DNA of 64,000 nucleotides from Thermosynechococcus sichuanensis E542 (GTDB lineage: Bacteria > Cyanobacteriota > Cyanobacteriia > Thermosynechococcales > Thermosynechococcaceae): NCBI RefSeq assembly GCF_003555505.1, contig NZ_CP032152.1, positions 558,001 to 622,000 of the forward strand, given 5' to 3'. Position 1 is the stretch's first letter, and the number at the start of each line of letters is the position of its first letter. The translations under genes and the position numbers were made by a program. The notes beneath the pieces are model-generated. The model did no database searches. It had not been told where the DNA came from and worked only from the letters and a program-made list of their open reading frames with translations. Positions 54,532 through 63,493 of this stretch are shown here, piece by piece.

Positions 54532-55866
54532 TTAGGGGTGGATACAGGCGGCAATAATTCCTGCCGCACCACCAGAGACCACTTGAATGGGTACCCCTAG
54601 CGCCTCCTCGACAGTGGCTAAAGACACATCATCGAGAAAGACGGGTTCATCGTGCTTGAGCATGAGACTAGGCAAGAGCAGGCGATCGCCCAAGGGCTTG
54701 CCCTTCAGGTGATAAATCAAATCATGACCTGTTAATAGCCCGGTAACGGACATTTGCTGTCCCCAATAGTCGCTGGCAAGGGCATAGAGATCAAGGCGTA
54801 GGTTCTCAATCTGATTAAGGCGAGCCACCAAGGGTGCAAAGGCCTGTTCCACCGTATTGCCCACCACCCAACTGAGATGGCGCGGCTGCGGTAGGCGTTG
54901 GGGAAGCTGTTGAGCGTGACGGTCAAACTCTTCTAAAAACAGGCGAATGGTTCCCACCCCATTACTTAGTTGCGGATAGTCCTGATAGTGGGCGGCGGGG
55001 GGTAAGGGCGATCCGGCAATCAAGAACCATTCATCCGCCAGCCACGCAAAGGGGGTTTGCCACTGCTGTTCAAACTGCTGTTGTAGGGCTTGTACCTGCT
55101 GAATGACTGCTTGGGCATGGTCAGGGGTGACAGGAATCAGTTCATCCTCCGGAGGGCGAAAGCGGGTCAGCCCCACGGGCACCACTGCCACAGAGAGCAC
55201 CGTTGGCTCCTCCGGATCATAGAACTGCGCTAAATCCCGCAGGGTTTGTTCTAGGCACTCGCCGTCATTAATGCCCGGACAGACAACCACTTGGGCATGA
55301 AGTTGCAGCCGTTGCTCTTGAAACCAGCGAATTTGTTGCAGAATTTCCCCTGCCCGTGGATTTTTCAGTAGGCGTTGGCGGACACTGGGGACTGTGGCAT
55401 GGACAGAGACATAAAGCGGGGAAAGCCGCAAACGGGCAATGCGCTGCCACTCTGAGGGAAGTAGGTTCGTGAGGGTAATGTAACTGCCATAAAGAAAGCT
55501 GAGGCGGTAGTCATCATCCTTGGCGTAGAGGCTCGCCCGTTTGCCGGGGGGCTGTTGATCAATAAAACAAAAGGGACAGCGGTTGTTGCACTGCATCAAG
55601 CCATCAAAAAGAGCCGTGGTAAACGCTAGTCCTAAATCTTCATCAATGTCTTTTTCAATTTCGAGGACGTAGGTTTGGCCGTCTTTGCCTAGCACTTCGA
55701 GGGTGAGGTATTCCTCGGCACAGAGAAACCGATAGTCAATCAAGTCGCGGGGGCGATCGCCATTAATGGCCACCAACGCATCACCGGGTTCAAATCCCAA
55801 CTCAGCGGCAATAGAACCGGGTTCCACAGCAGCCACAACGGCCGGGCGAAGGGGGCGATCGCTCAT
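54532..55866 (-). CDS. TIGR03279-family radical SAM protein (PDZ + DUF512)
   Basis: 444 residues. An N-terminal PDZ-like domain (SIAAELGFEPGDALVAINGD) is followed by a radical SAM-type cluster Cys93-x3-Cys97-x2-Cys100 in MQCNNRCPFCFID, then SFLYGSYITLTNL. DUF512 occupies the C-terminal half (FLLEEFDRHAQQLP-like segment near 290 and GGAAGIIAACIHP at the end). Widely conserved in cyanobacteria but of unproven function. It precedes hemC. Confidence 0.85.
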   Translation of the reverse strand: MSDRPLRPAVVAAVEPGSIAAELGFEPGDALVAINGDRPRDLIDYRFLCAEEYLTLEVLGKDGQTYVLEIEKDIDEDLGLAFTTALFDGLMQCNNRCPFCFIDQQPPGKRASLYAKDDDYRLSFLYGSYITLTNLLPSEWQRIARLRLSPLYVSVHATVPSVRQRLLKNPRAGEILQQIRWFQEQRLQLHAQVVVCPGINDGECLEQTLRDLAQFYDPEEPTVLSVAVVPVGLTRFRPPEDELIPVTPDHAQAVIQQVQALQQQFEQQWQTPFAWLADEWFLIAGSPLPPAAHYQDYPQLSNGVGTIRLFLEEFDRHAQQLPQRLPQPRHLSWVVGNTVEQAFAPLVARLNQIENLRLDLYALASDYWGQQMSVTGLLTGHDLIYHLKGKPLGDRLLLPSLMLKHDEPVFLDDVSLATVEEALGVPIQVVSGGAAGIIAACIHP

Positions 55867-56025
55867 GGTTAATTCTTGAAAAGAGGGGGTAAAGTCAGCA
55901 AAACTTCTTCATCTTGTACTGTACCTTAGCAAGCAAAGCCGCTGCCAACTCTCAGGATTCTCAAAGCAGCCATAGGGTTGATATAGTGGTGTTCTACATA
56001 TTTCCAAATGTTAACGAGGAGAATC

Positions 56026-56253
56026 ATGGGGTCATTGGGGATTAGCTTTACCGTTGGTGCAGGTAACTTTGTCCCCTTCTATGGGGTGCTGCTGCTGGGG
56101 CTTGTGGCTGCCGTGAGCATTGGCCTCATTGCATGGTACAACTCGAAGCGTCCCCCCGGTTGGGAAAATGCCGATCGCCCCAGTTTTATTCCCAAGTTGA
56201 ATCTCGAAGCGTCTGAGTCCACCCCCACCTCTGATGAGACAACAGATTCGTGA
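56026..56253 (+). CDS. Small single-helix membrane protein, Psb35-like
   Basis: 75 residues from ATG 56026, preceded by GAGGAGAATC; ATG 56008 is upstream in frame but without a ribosome site. A single helix (about 15-38) is followed by IAWYNSKRPPGWENADRPSF and a polar tail. This matches my memory of Psb35, a small protein that stabilises the CP47 module with Hlips in photosystem II assembly; not verified. It overlaps the ABC gene start by 4 bp (GTGA). Confidence 0.55.
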   Translation: MGSLGISFTVGAGNFVPFYGVLLLGLVAAVSIGLIAWYNSKRPPGWENADRPSFIPKLNLEASESTPTSDETTDS

Positions 56254-57881
56254 AGCTCTTTCGGATTCTTTTACGGGCGGCTTGGCCGACGATTCTTGCA
56301 GCAGCGATCGCCGGACTTCTCAACGGTGGCAGCACGGCTGCGCTCATTGCCCTGATTAATGCCGCCCTGCAGAAAACCCCTGCCCTAGAACGGCTGTTGC
56401 CTTGGGGGTTCATTCTTCTCGGCACGCTTCTCCTGTTGACCCACTTTAGCTCCCAAGTGCTGCTGGTGCGGGCTGCGCAACAGGCCGTCTATGAAATGCG
56501 CCTCCTCCTCAGTCGCCAGATTCTTGCTTCCCCCCTCCGCCAGTTAGAAGCCATTGGTCATCCCCAACTCCTCGCAACGTTGACAGAGGATGTGGATGCC
56601 GTCTCCCGTTCCTTCTCCGTCCTGCCCAATCTTTTTAATGCCATTGCCATTGTTATTGGCTGCCTGATTTACATGGGTTGGTTGTCGCCGCCTCTCTTTT
56701 TTGCCCTTGTGGCCTTGATTGTCATTGGTACTGGCAGCTATTTGTTTCTAGCGGGCAGAGCACGAAAATTCCTAGAGCAGGCACGCCAGCAACAGGATCA
56801 CCTCTTTCAACACTTTCGGACACTCATTGAGGGGAACAAAGAACTCAAGCTCAATCGGCAACGGCGGTTGGCCTTCTTTTATCGGGAATTGGAACCCACG
56901 GCTCAGAAAACACGGCAGCAAAACGAGCTAGGGTACATGGTTTTTGCCATTGCTGCCAGTTGGGGACAGTTGCTGCTGTTTGTTACCATTGGCTTTTTTC
57001 TGTTTACGTTGCCCCATTTACTGGGAGCGACACCAACGGTTCTCTCAGGATATGTCCTGACGATCATTTACCTCATGCTGCCGATGCAACAGGTGATTGA
57101 CGCCATTCCCGTGTTGAGTCGTGCCAGCGTTGCCCTCAAGAAGGTGGAATCTCTACAACTGAGCCTTGGAGATCCGCGCCAAGACCTCAACAATACAGGT
57201 GAACTCCCTCCCCTTGGCTGGAAAACTCTCTCATTGCGACAGATTCGCCATCAGTACCACGGTACCCACGAAGATGAACCGGCAACCTTTACTCTAGGGC
57301 CTTTGAGTTTGACCGTGCAGGCTGGGGAACTCCTATTTATCGTCGGTGGCAATGGCAGTGGCAAATCCACACTGGCCAAAATTATTACTGGGCTGTACAT
57401 GCCCGATCAGGGGGAAATTTGGGTAGATGATCACTGTTTGCAGCCTGAGGACTACGAATGGTATCGCCAACACTTTGCCACGGTGTTTAGTGACTTTTAT
57501 CTTTTTGAGTCACTGTTGGGTATAGAGTCTCCCGAACGCCTCGCAGAAGTGCCAAGCTACCTTGAAAAATTGCGCTTGAGCCACAAAGTCCGCCTAGAAG
57601 GCAACCGCTTTTCCACAACATCTCTTTCCCAAGGGGAGCGCAAGCGTTTGGGGTTGTTGATGGCCTATCTCGACGATCGCCCCGCCTACCTCTTTGATGA
57701 ATGGGCAGCGGATCAAGATCCCCTCTTTCGGGATATTTTCTACCGCCAACTCCTACCCGAGCTAAGGGCGCAGGGCAAAACGGTGTTTGTCATTAGTCAT
57801 GACGATCGCTACTTTGACGTGGCTGATCGCCTGATTAAACTGGACTATGGCCAACTGGTGGAATCCTTTAGTCCTAGGTAA
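56250..57881 (+). CDS. Cyclic-peptide-type ABC exporter (PvdE/SyrD-like)
   Basis: 543 residues from GTG 56250. Six membrane helices (about 10-290) are fused to an ATPase: Walker [10 protein letters not shown], signature [10 protein letters not shown], Walker [14 protein letters not shown], and switch His in [10 protein letters not shown]. The Trp-Ala-Ala-Asp-Gln following Walker B is typical of the cyclic peptide/siderophore exporter family. No peptide synthetase or precursor is nearby. It is translationally coupled to the Psb35-like gene and overlaps ntcA's 3' end by 8 bp. Confidence 0.88.
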   Translation: MKLFRILLRAAWPTILAAAIAGLLNGGSTAALIALINAALQKTPALERLLPWGFILLGTLLLLTHFSSQVLLVRAAQQAVYEMRLLLSRQILASPLRQLEAIGHPQLLATLTEDVDAVSRSFSVLPNLFNAIAIVIGCLIYMGWLSPPLFFALVALIVIGTGSYLFLAGRARKFLEQARQQQDHLFQHFRTLIEGNKELKLNRQRRLAFFYRELEPTAQKTRQQNELGYMVFAIAASWGQLLLFVTIGFFLFTLPHLLGATPTVLSGYVLTIIYLMLPMQQVIDAIPVLSRASVALKKVESLQLSLGDPRQDLNNTGELPPLGWKTLSLRQIRHQYHGTHEDEPATFTLGPLSLTVQAGELLFIVGGNGSGKSTLAKIITGLYMPDQGEIWVDDHCLQPEDYEWYRQHFATVFSDFYLFESLLGIESPERLAEVPSYLEKLRLSHKVRLEGNRFSTTSLSQGERKRLGLLMAYLDDRPAYLFDEWAADQDPLFRDIFYRQLLPELRAQGKTVFVISHDDRYFDVADRLIKLDYGQLVESFSPR

Positions 57882-58539
57882 ACTGCTGGCTGAGCATCAG
57901 GGGATTATGCACCGTGATTTTCTTTTTGTGGATTGAAATCATTTTTTGATCGCGGAGTTCCCCCAATAGGCGAGTCACAGTGACCCGTGTTGAACCAATG
58001 GCCTCGGCGATCGCCTGATGGGAAAGTTTCAAATCCACCATTATCCCCGCACTGGTGGGAATACCAAAGTCACGGCAGAGAATCAGCAAAAAGCTGACCA
58101 AGCGGGAGCCCATATCGCGGTGGGCAAGGGTCTCAATCATCATCTCCGTTTGCAGGATCCGCGATGACAGCCCCTGAATCATAAACATAGGCAAATCGGG
58201 ATCCTCGTGCATCGCCTTTTCCACCTGTTCGATGGGAACCGCCAATAGCTCCACATTCGTAAATGCCACCGCATGGTAAAAGCGATCGGAGCGGGTGCCC
58301 GTAATCAGGGACAACACCCCAAATACGGTATTTTCCCGCAGCAGTGCCACCGTAATTTCTTCGCCCGCTTCATAGACCCGCGAGAGCTTTACTGCGCCCT
58401 TGAGAAGAAAATAGACCTTTTCCGCTGGGTCGCCTGGAAAGAAAATGGTTTTCCCCCGTTCATAGGTTTCAGTTGTGGATGGAAACAGCCCACTGGCCAT
58501 GTGGCGAAAGATGGGTGCTAAGGGTTGATCTGTGTTCAT
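57874..58539 (-). CDS. ntcA: Global nitrogen regulator NtcA
   Basis: 221 residues from ATG 58539; a longer frame to 58605 is not family-like. The cyclic-nucleotide-like domain has [19 protein letters not shown] and [17 protein letters not shown], followed by the dimer helix [20 protein letters not shown]. The helix-turn-helix is [20 protein letters not shown]. It senses 2-oxoglutarate and activates nitrogen assimilation genes through GTA-N8-TAC sites; amt in this window has such a site. Confidence 0.97.
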   Translation of the reverse strand: MNTDQPLAPIFRHMASGLFPSTTETYERGKTIFFPGDPAEKVYFLLKGAVKLSRVYEAGEEITVALLRENTVFGVLSLITGTRSDRFYHAVAFTNVELLAVPIEQVEKAMHEDPDLPMFMIQGLSSRILQTEMMIETLAHRDMGSRLVSFLLILCRDFGIPTSAGIMVDLKLSHQAIAEAIGSTRVTVTRLLGELRDQKMISIHKKKITVHNPLMLSQQFT

Positions 58540-58700
58540 GAGTCGTGTGTCAATCCAAGGTGGTTGAACTGGTGGTGTAGCGATCGCATAGGGGGCTGTC
58601 GGCATTGATATCCCCCCAACAACGCAACTCTCTCAACGCCAGCGAATCTTGCTCTGGGTGAAGAGTTCAGCATTGACAGATTAGTAAAACCAATTCAGGG

Positions 58701-58714
58701 GTATTTTTTTGTAT
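58701..58714 (-). promoter_or_regulatory. Possible NtcA-like half-matched site upstream of ntcA
   Basis: On the minus strand the bases read ATA-N8-TAC, one mismatch from GTA-N8-TAC, about 162 bp before the ntcA start. NtcA autoregulation is known in other cyanobacteria, so the position is plausible, but the N8 is a homopolymer run and the match may be chance. Confidence 0.3.
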
Positions 58715-59358
58715 CATGCCACACTTTTTTTCGAGAGAATTAAGGGCGGACGCAAAAGCAAGTATCCCAAGGCCCCTAAGAGGGGAAAAAGGCTCCACCA
58801 TCGCCACAGTGACTTCTCTATACCCCGCCGTTGCCAATCGTCAATTAGCAGGAATGGAAACAACAGCGAGAGCAGACCAAAATCAAGGGTCATCACATGA
58901 ATAAAGCGGCTCGTTTGCCACTGCTGCCAAAAGTCTTGCCAATCGCCGCCGACCAAGCCATAGCCAAGAAAGCCCATAGCCAATAGAGAAATAGCAATGG
59001 CCGTGAGCCGTGATTCCCAAAGGCGTACACCCCGATTGAGTTCTCCGCTGAAGATTGGTGCTGGCTGGCGCAGGATGAAGTAAGGTAGCAGGGCAAACGC
59101 ACCCACGGCAAAACTAAAAGCCGCAAATGGCCACGCGGGAAATCGCTGTTCTTGACCATCCACCACCAGTAATGCGGTGTAAATCAGTGGCCACACGCCC
59201 ATCAAATTAAAAAGACTGACAATTAGGGGGTTAATGCCCTGCCAGTCTCCCGTCGCTAGCCGTTGAATGAGTGTCAGTGTTTGCGGTTGATCGGGGGGTG
59301 CAAAACCAAAGCTATAGACAATCAATCCCAGCCAGAGAACCGTAAAGAAAATCCGCAT
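58714..59358 (-). CDS. Conserved membrane protein, unknown
   Basis: 214 residues with a signal-anchor-like start (MRIFFTVLWLGLIVYSF) and about five to six hydrophobic segments. The motifs SLFNLMGVWPLIYTALLV and WPFAAFSFAVGAFALLPYFI, with a charged loop ILRQPAPIFSGELNRG, recall cyanobacterial/plastid membrane proteins I cannot name. Read towards ntcA; 6 bp after the end of the next gene upstream, so probably co-transcribed with it. Confidence 0.6.
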   Translation of the reverse strand: MRIFFTVLWLGLIVYSFGFAPPDQPQTLTLIQRLATGDWQGINPLIVSLFNLMGVWPLIYTALLVVDGQEQRFPAWPFAAFSFAVGAFALLPYFILRQPAPIFSGELNRGVRLWESRLTAIAISLLAMGFLGYGLVGGDWQDFWQQWQTSRFIHVMTLDFGLLSLLFPFLLIDDWQRRGIEKSLWRWWSLFPLLGALGYLLLRPPLILSKKSVA

Positions 59359-59364
59359 ACAGCT

Positions 59365-60024
59365 CTACGCTAAAACGGTTTCGGGTACCCCCGCTTTTTG
59401 CAGTTGCTTCCTAAATTGGGGCAGCACTCGCTGGCACTGGCGGATAAATGCCTCTAGCCAACCTTGCAAGTGCTCTAGCTGCTCCTCACTGAGAAACACA
59501 TCGCGGGTGGACTGATACGATTGACAAACCACACGACCGTCATTGGTCACTGTAAAGTCAGCAAACCAACTGCTGTAGGGACGAGTACCCCGCCAATAGT
59601 TAGCCACAATCATTTTGCCAAGGTATTTCTGGGCAATATCACCAATTTTGTTAAAGTGTTCTAGCACTTCCGCCAATGTGAGGAGTTTTGCTGCGGTGCC
59701 TTTTGTTTCTTCAAGCTGCGGTAGGGTAATGTCTGTCAGTTCTTCGCGAGGTTGCCCCCCTAGACCCATGAGGGCAAAGAGTTTTTGTTCCAGATTGGCG
59801 AGGTAGCTATTGTAGGTTTGGCCATTGCGGCTCAGGGTTTGGTGCATCCGCACAATGAGATCAATTTCTGCCAACTTGGTTGCTGCTAAGGATTCTAGGC
59901 GTGCCAATTGATCGGCAAAGGCTTGACTGTCACTTTCGGTACCACTCACGGTCAACCCAAGGGATTCAGCCCGCTCTGCGAGCAGACGGCGAATGTAGTA
60001 GCGAGTCATGGGTGTGAGCGACAT
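59365..60024 (-). CDS. Conserved soluble protein, unknown
   Basis: 219 residues from ATG 60024 (a TTG at 60048 is the alternative). Helical N-terminal half (ESLAATKLAEIDLIVRMHQTL, YLANLEQKLFALMGLGG) and a middle segment with EVLEHFNKIGDIAQKYLG. A C-terminal beta part contains VTNDGRVVCQSYQS, WYF-like residues and a final helical tail. No signal peptide, membrane helix or catalytic motif. Probably co-transcribed with the membrane protein gene downstream. Confidence 0.6.
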   Translation of the reverse strand: MSLTPMTRYYIRRLLAERAESLGLTVSGTESDSQAFADQLARLESLAATKLAEIDLIVRMHQTLSRNGQTYNSYLANLEQKLFALMGLGGQPREELTDITLPQLEETKGTAAKLLTLAEVLEHFNKIGDIAQKYLGKMIVANYWRGTRPYSSWFADFTVTNDGRVVCQSYQSTRDVFLSEEQLEHLQGWLEAFIRQCQRVLPQFRKQLQKAGVPETVLA

Positions 60025-60404
60025 AATCTGAACCTCAAACGCAGCCAAAGTGGAACATGAGATGGAATGTAAACTTTTGTAAATCAGCTTAACATGTCTC
60101 CTGCCTTTGTTGCAGAATGTAGTAGCTTTGTTTAACTAATTCATTCTAAAAGCAGCAGAAATCTCGTGTTAGGCAAAAGCTAGGCCATTCCTCCCGTCTC
60201 TCTACCAATTTAAGGGATGAGAGATACGCTGTGGCTAGTGATTTTACGGAAATTCACTGATACTTGCAAAAATTCAATACATCTAAAATCAGCTCGGGTT
60301 ACTGAAGTTTAGGGCTATGGCAAGGGTTCTGCAATTCCAGCATTGAGAAATGAAAAAAAAGGGGGCGATCGCCCCCCCACGATAACACTTTTTGGTTTTT
60401 AGCC
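60025..60404. other. Intergenic region, promoter side plus GH63 gene terminator
   Basis: About 380 bp. The right end holds the terminator of the minus-strand glycosidase (60353-60377); the left end should hold the promoter of the 219-residue protein gene. AT-rich in the middle; no ORF or RNA gene recognised. Confidence 0.5.
60353..60377 (-). terminator. Rho-independent terminator built around HIP1
   Basis: On the minus strand, GGGGGCGATCGCCCCC is a self-complementary 16-mer followed by eight T residues, 28 bp after the glycosidase stop. The HIP1 octamer GCGATCGC lies at the centre of the stem (60365-60372). Confidence 0.9.
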
Positions 60405-63128
60405 TTAAGCGCTCACCAGCTCCGCTAAGCGTTTCGAGGCCACGGCCAAGTGTCCTTTTTCCAGTACCTCATCGGCATCGAGAACATTGAGTGCCATGAT
60501 GATCCGTGCGATCAGCCCCGTCCAGCCCGTTTGGTGACTGGCACCTAGGCCTGCGCCATTATCGCCATGGAAGTATTCATAAAACAGGATCAGATCACGC
60601 CAGTGGGGATCGCTTTGGAATTTTTCGGTGGCACCATAGAGGGGTCGCCGCCCCGATTCATCCTTGAGGAAGATACTGGCCAAGCGGCGGGCAATTTCTG
60701 CCGAGACCTCCCAGAGGTTAAGCCAGCGTCCTGAACCGGTGGGGCATTCCACTGTAAACTCGTTGCCGTAATAGCCATACATCTTGCGGAGGGCTTGCAC
60801 CAAAAGGGCGTTTACGGGCATCCAAATAGGACCGCGCCAGTTGGAGTTACCACCAAACAGTCCCGTTGTGGATTCACCGGGTTCATAGCTAACGCGATAG
60901 GCCTCGCGACCGAGTTGGAAAATATAGGGGTGGTCGTAGTGGTAGCGGGAGAGGGCACGAATACCATAGTCACTGAGAAATTCACTCTCATCCAGCATCC
61001 GAGTCAGAATCCGCCGCAGTTTGACCTCGTTCACGGGTGAGAGCAACCGCCGTTTTTTCACACCCGGGCGATCGATGGGATTAATGTTGGCCAAAAGCTC
61101 AGGGTGGCGGGCATTAAAGGCCTCAATACGCTCCTTAAAGGTGGGTAGAGACTCCAGCAATTCCTCCGAGAAGACAGCAGTGGCACACAGGGGCAGCAAT
61201 CCCACCATCGAGCGTACCTTCAGGCGCTGGGCACGACCATCAGGCAGCCGCAGCAGGTCATAGTAAAAGCCATCCTTTTCATCCCAGAGTTCATCTTTCT
61301 GGACGCCAATGCGATCCATCGCTCCGGCAATGTAAACGAAGTGCTCATAGAATTTACAGGCAATATCCTCATAAACGGGATTGTGCTGCGCTAGCTCCAG
61401 CGCCATAGAGAGCATATCGAGGGCAAACATCGCCACCCAAGCCGTACCATCCGCCTGCTCAAGCACACCCCCCGTGGGTAGGGGCGCACTGCGGTCAAAG
61501 ACGCCAATATTGTCTAGACCAAGGAAGCCACCCTCCATAACGTTGTTGCCGAGGGAGTCCTTGCGGTTGACCCACCACGTAAAGTTGAGCATCAGTTTGT
61601 GGAACACACTCTCAAGGAAGGCCAAGTCCCCTTTGCCTTTTTTCAGCGCTTTGTCCAAGAGATAGATCTGCCACGTGCCAATCCCATGAACGGGGGGATT
61701 CACATCACCAAAGTTCCATTCGTAGGCGGGAATTTGACCGTTGGGGTGCAGATACAGTTCATTCACCATGAGCTTAAGCTGCTCTTTGGCGAAGTCTATA
61801 TCCATCAGGGCTAAGGGCGAGCAGTGGAAGGCCAAGTCCCAAGCGGCAAACCAAGGATATTCCCACTTGTCGGGCATGGAAATAATGTCGGCACTTTCAA
61901 GGTGGAACCAAGATTTATTGCGGGTAATAATGCGCTCTTCAACATCGGGGGGCAAGGCCTTATCTTCAAGCCACTGCTTAACCGGATAGTAGTAGTACTG
62001 CTTTGTCCACATCATGCCGGCAAGAGCTTGACGAACCACATTCCGCTGGTCAGCGGTGCAGTCACTGGGGATGAGGTGATCGAAGAAGAGATCGGCTTCG
62101 CTGCGGGCTTGGTTGAGGCGATCGCTAAAGGCGTTGCCAAAGCTGAGGGGGCTACTCTTAGGTGCTGCAAGGCGCAGTTGAAGCACTTCAACCCCTTGGG
62201 CAGGAACCGTCATTTGATAGTGGGCAGCCACCTTGGTGCCGACTTTACCGGGGTTAACGGCACTGTGCTCACCGTTGATCAGGTAGCGGTGAAAGGCATC
62301 CTTGACGTAGGGTGAGGCATTGGGCTGGCCAAAGAGCCGCTCAAAGTTGGTTTCATTCTCGGTGAAAAGGAAGGGCACCGGGCGATCGCTAGTAAATTCG
62401 TATTCCCCCAGCTCTTCATGGCGTGCCCGCACCAGTGTCGCATCCATTTGCTTGAGTTCGGGTTTGGCGAGACCCTTGCCCGGCGTCCAACTCCACGTAT
62501 TGCGGTACCAGAGGGTGGGCAGAACGTGCAAATGGGCGGCTTCATTGCCGCGATTGTGAATACTGATTTGGATCAAAATGTCGTTGGGAGCTGCTTTGGC
62601 GTATTCGATAAAGACATCGAAGTAGCGATCGCCCTCAAAGACGCCTGTATCTAAAAGTTCATACTCCAGTTCAAAGCGACTGCGGTGGCGATTAGTGGTG
62701 ACGAGATCCAAATAGGGGTAAGCCGCTTGGGGGTACTTGTAGAGGTACTTCATGTAGGAGTGAGTGGGCGTACTGTCAAGGTAAAAGTAATACTCCTTAA
62801 CGTCCTCGCCGTGATTCCCTTCATTGTTGGTTAAGCCAAAAAGCCGTTCCTTGAGAATTGGATCCTTGCCATTCCAGAGGGCAAGCGCAAAACAAAGCCG
62901 CTGCTGGGCATCACAAATCCCACCCAAGCCATCTTCACCCCAACGGTAGGCTCGCGATCGCGCCTGATCATGGGAAAAATACTCCCAAGCATTGCCGTCA
63001 GCAGAATAGTCTTCCCGCACCGTGCCCCACTGCCGTTCACTCAAGTAAGGCCCCCAAAATTTCCAAGGGTTGGCTTGGCCATGGACTTGATTGAGTCGTT
63101 CCAGTTCAGGATTGGCACTCGACACCAT
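60405..63128 (-). CDS. GH63/MGH1-like glycoside hydrolase
   Basis: 907 residues. The pattern of the MGH1-type (alpha/alpha)6 family is visible: WGPYLSERQWGTVREDYS (residue ~26 on), YFYLDSTPTHSYMKYLYKYPQ, FAAWDLAFHCSPLALMD, AYEWNFGDVNPPVHG, LGLDNIGVFDRS and GPIWMPVNALL. It acts on glucosyl or mannosyl linkages of compatible solutes such as glucosylglycerate, although the substrate is not provable here. Monocistronic, with its own terminator; no signal peptide. Confidence 0.85.
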   Translation of the reverse strand: MVSSANPELERLNQVHGQANPWKFWGPYLSERQWGTVREDYSADGNAWEYFSHDQARSRAYRWGEDGLGGICDAQQRLCFALALWNGKDPILKERLFGLTNNEGNHGEDVKEYYFYLDSTPTHSYMKYLYKYPQAAYPYLDLVTTNRHRSRFELEYELLDTGVFEGDRYFDVFIEYAKAAPNDILIQISIHNRGNEAAHLHVLPTLWYRNTWSWTPGKGLAKPELKQMDATLVRARHEELGEYEFTSDRPVPFLFTENETNFERLFGQPNASPYVKDAFHRYLINGEHSAVNPGKVGTKVAAHYQMTVPAQGVEVLQLRLAAPKSSPLSFGNAFSDRLNQARSEADLFFDHLIPSDCTADQRNVVRQALAGMMWTKQYYYYPVKQWLEDKALPPDVEERIITRNKSWFHLESADIISMPDKWEYPWFAAWDLAFHCSPLALMDIDFAKEQLKLMVNELYLHPNGQIPAYEWNFGDVNPPVHGIGTWQIYLLDKALKKGKGDLAFLESVFHKLMLNFTWWVNRKDSLGNNVMEGGFLGLDNIGVFDRSAPLPTGGVLEQADGTAWVAMFALDMLSMALELAQHNPVYEDIACKFYEHFVYIAGAMDRIGVQKDELWDEKDGFYYDLLRLPDGRAQRLKVRSMVGLLPLCATAVFSEELLESLPTFKERIEAFNARHPELLANINPIDRPGVKKRRLLSPVNEVKLRRILTRMLDESEFLSDYGIRALSRYHYDHPYIFQLGREAYRVSYEPGESTTGLFGGNSNWRGPIWMPVNALLVQALRKMYGYYGNEFTVECPTGSGRWLNLWEVSAEIARRLASIFLKDESGRRPLYGATEKFQSDPHWRDLILFYEYFHGDNGAGLGASHQTGWTGLIARIIMALNVLDADEVLEKGHLAVASKRLAELVSA

Positions 63129-63493
63129 ACTTAACCTCGCTTTTTATGCCAAAAAATTATGAACTCAAGTGAAAACTTCTATAAAGTTTTGCTGAGCACT
63201 TAAGTTGCATAGAGTATTCAGTCCTCAGGGTAGTCGAAATATCTCTAATCCTAAAGAAAGGAAACGTTAAGGTTTGGCAAGGTTCCAAAGTGCTCGAATG
63301 TAGTGGATAACCGATCCTAATTTCGCTTGACGTGCTGCCCAATCTCGGCCAAGATGAAATCAAGGGTTGATTGGTTTGCTCCTTCAACATAGGTTTTTCT
63401 TAAAGCCTAGTTCAAAAAGCAGTCACAACCGTTATGCCCCACATGAGCAGGCTGTAAAGTCTGGTGGGGCTTGTCAATGTGTTTGAGAGTTTT
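63129..63493. other. Divergent intergenic region between GH63 gene and desC
   Basis: 365 bp, AT-rich, with promoters for both flanking genes expected. A minus-strand frame at 63157-63390 is open by chance and has no domain or ribosome site. No RNA gene recognised. Confidence 0.5.

Noticed and set aside
63157-63390. 77-codon minus-strand ORF upstream of desC
   Set aside because: No domain, no ribosome site, and it covers the expected promoter region of the glycosidase gene.
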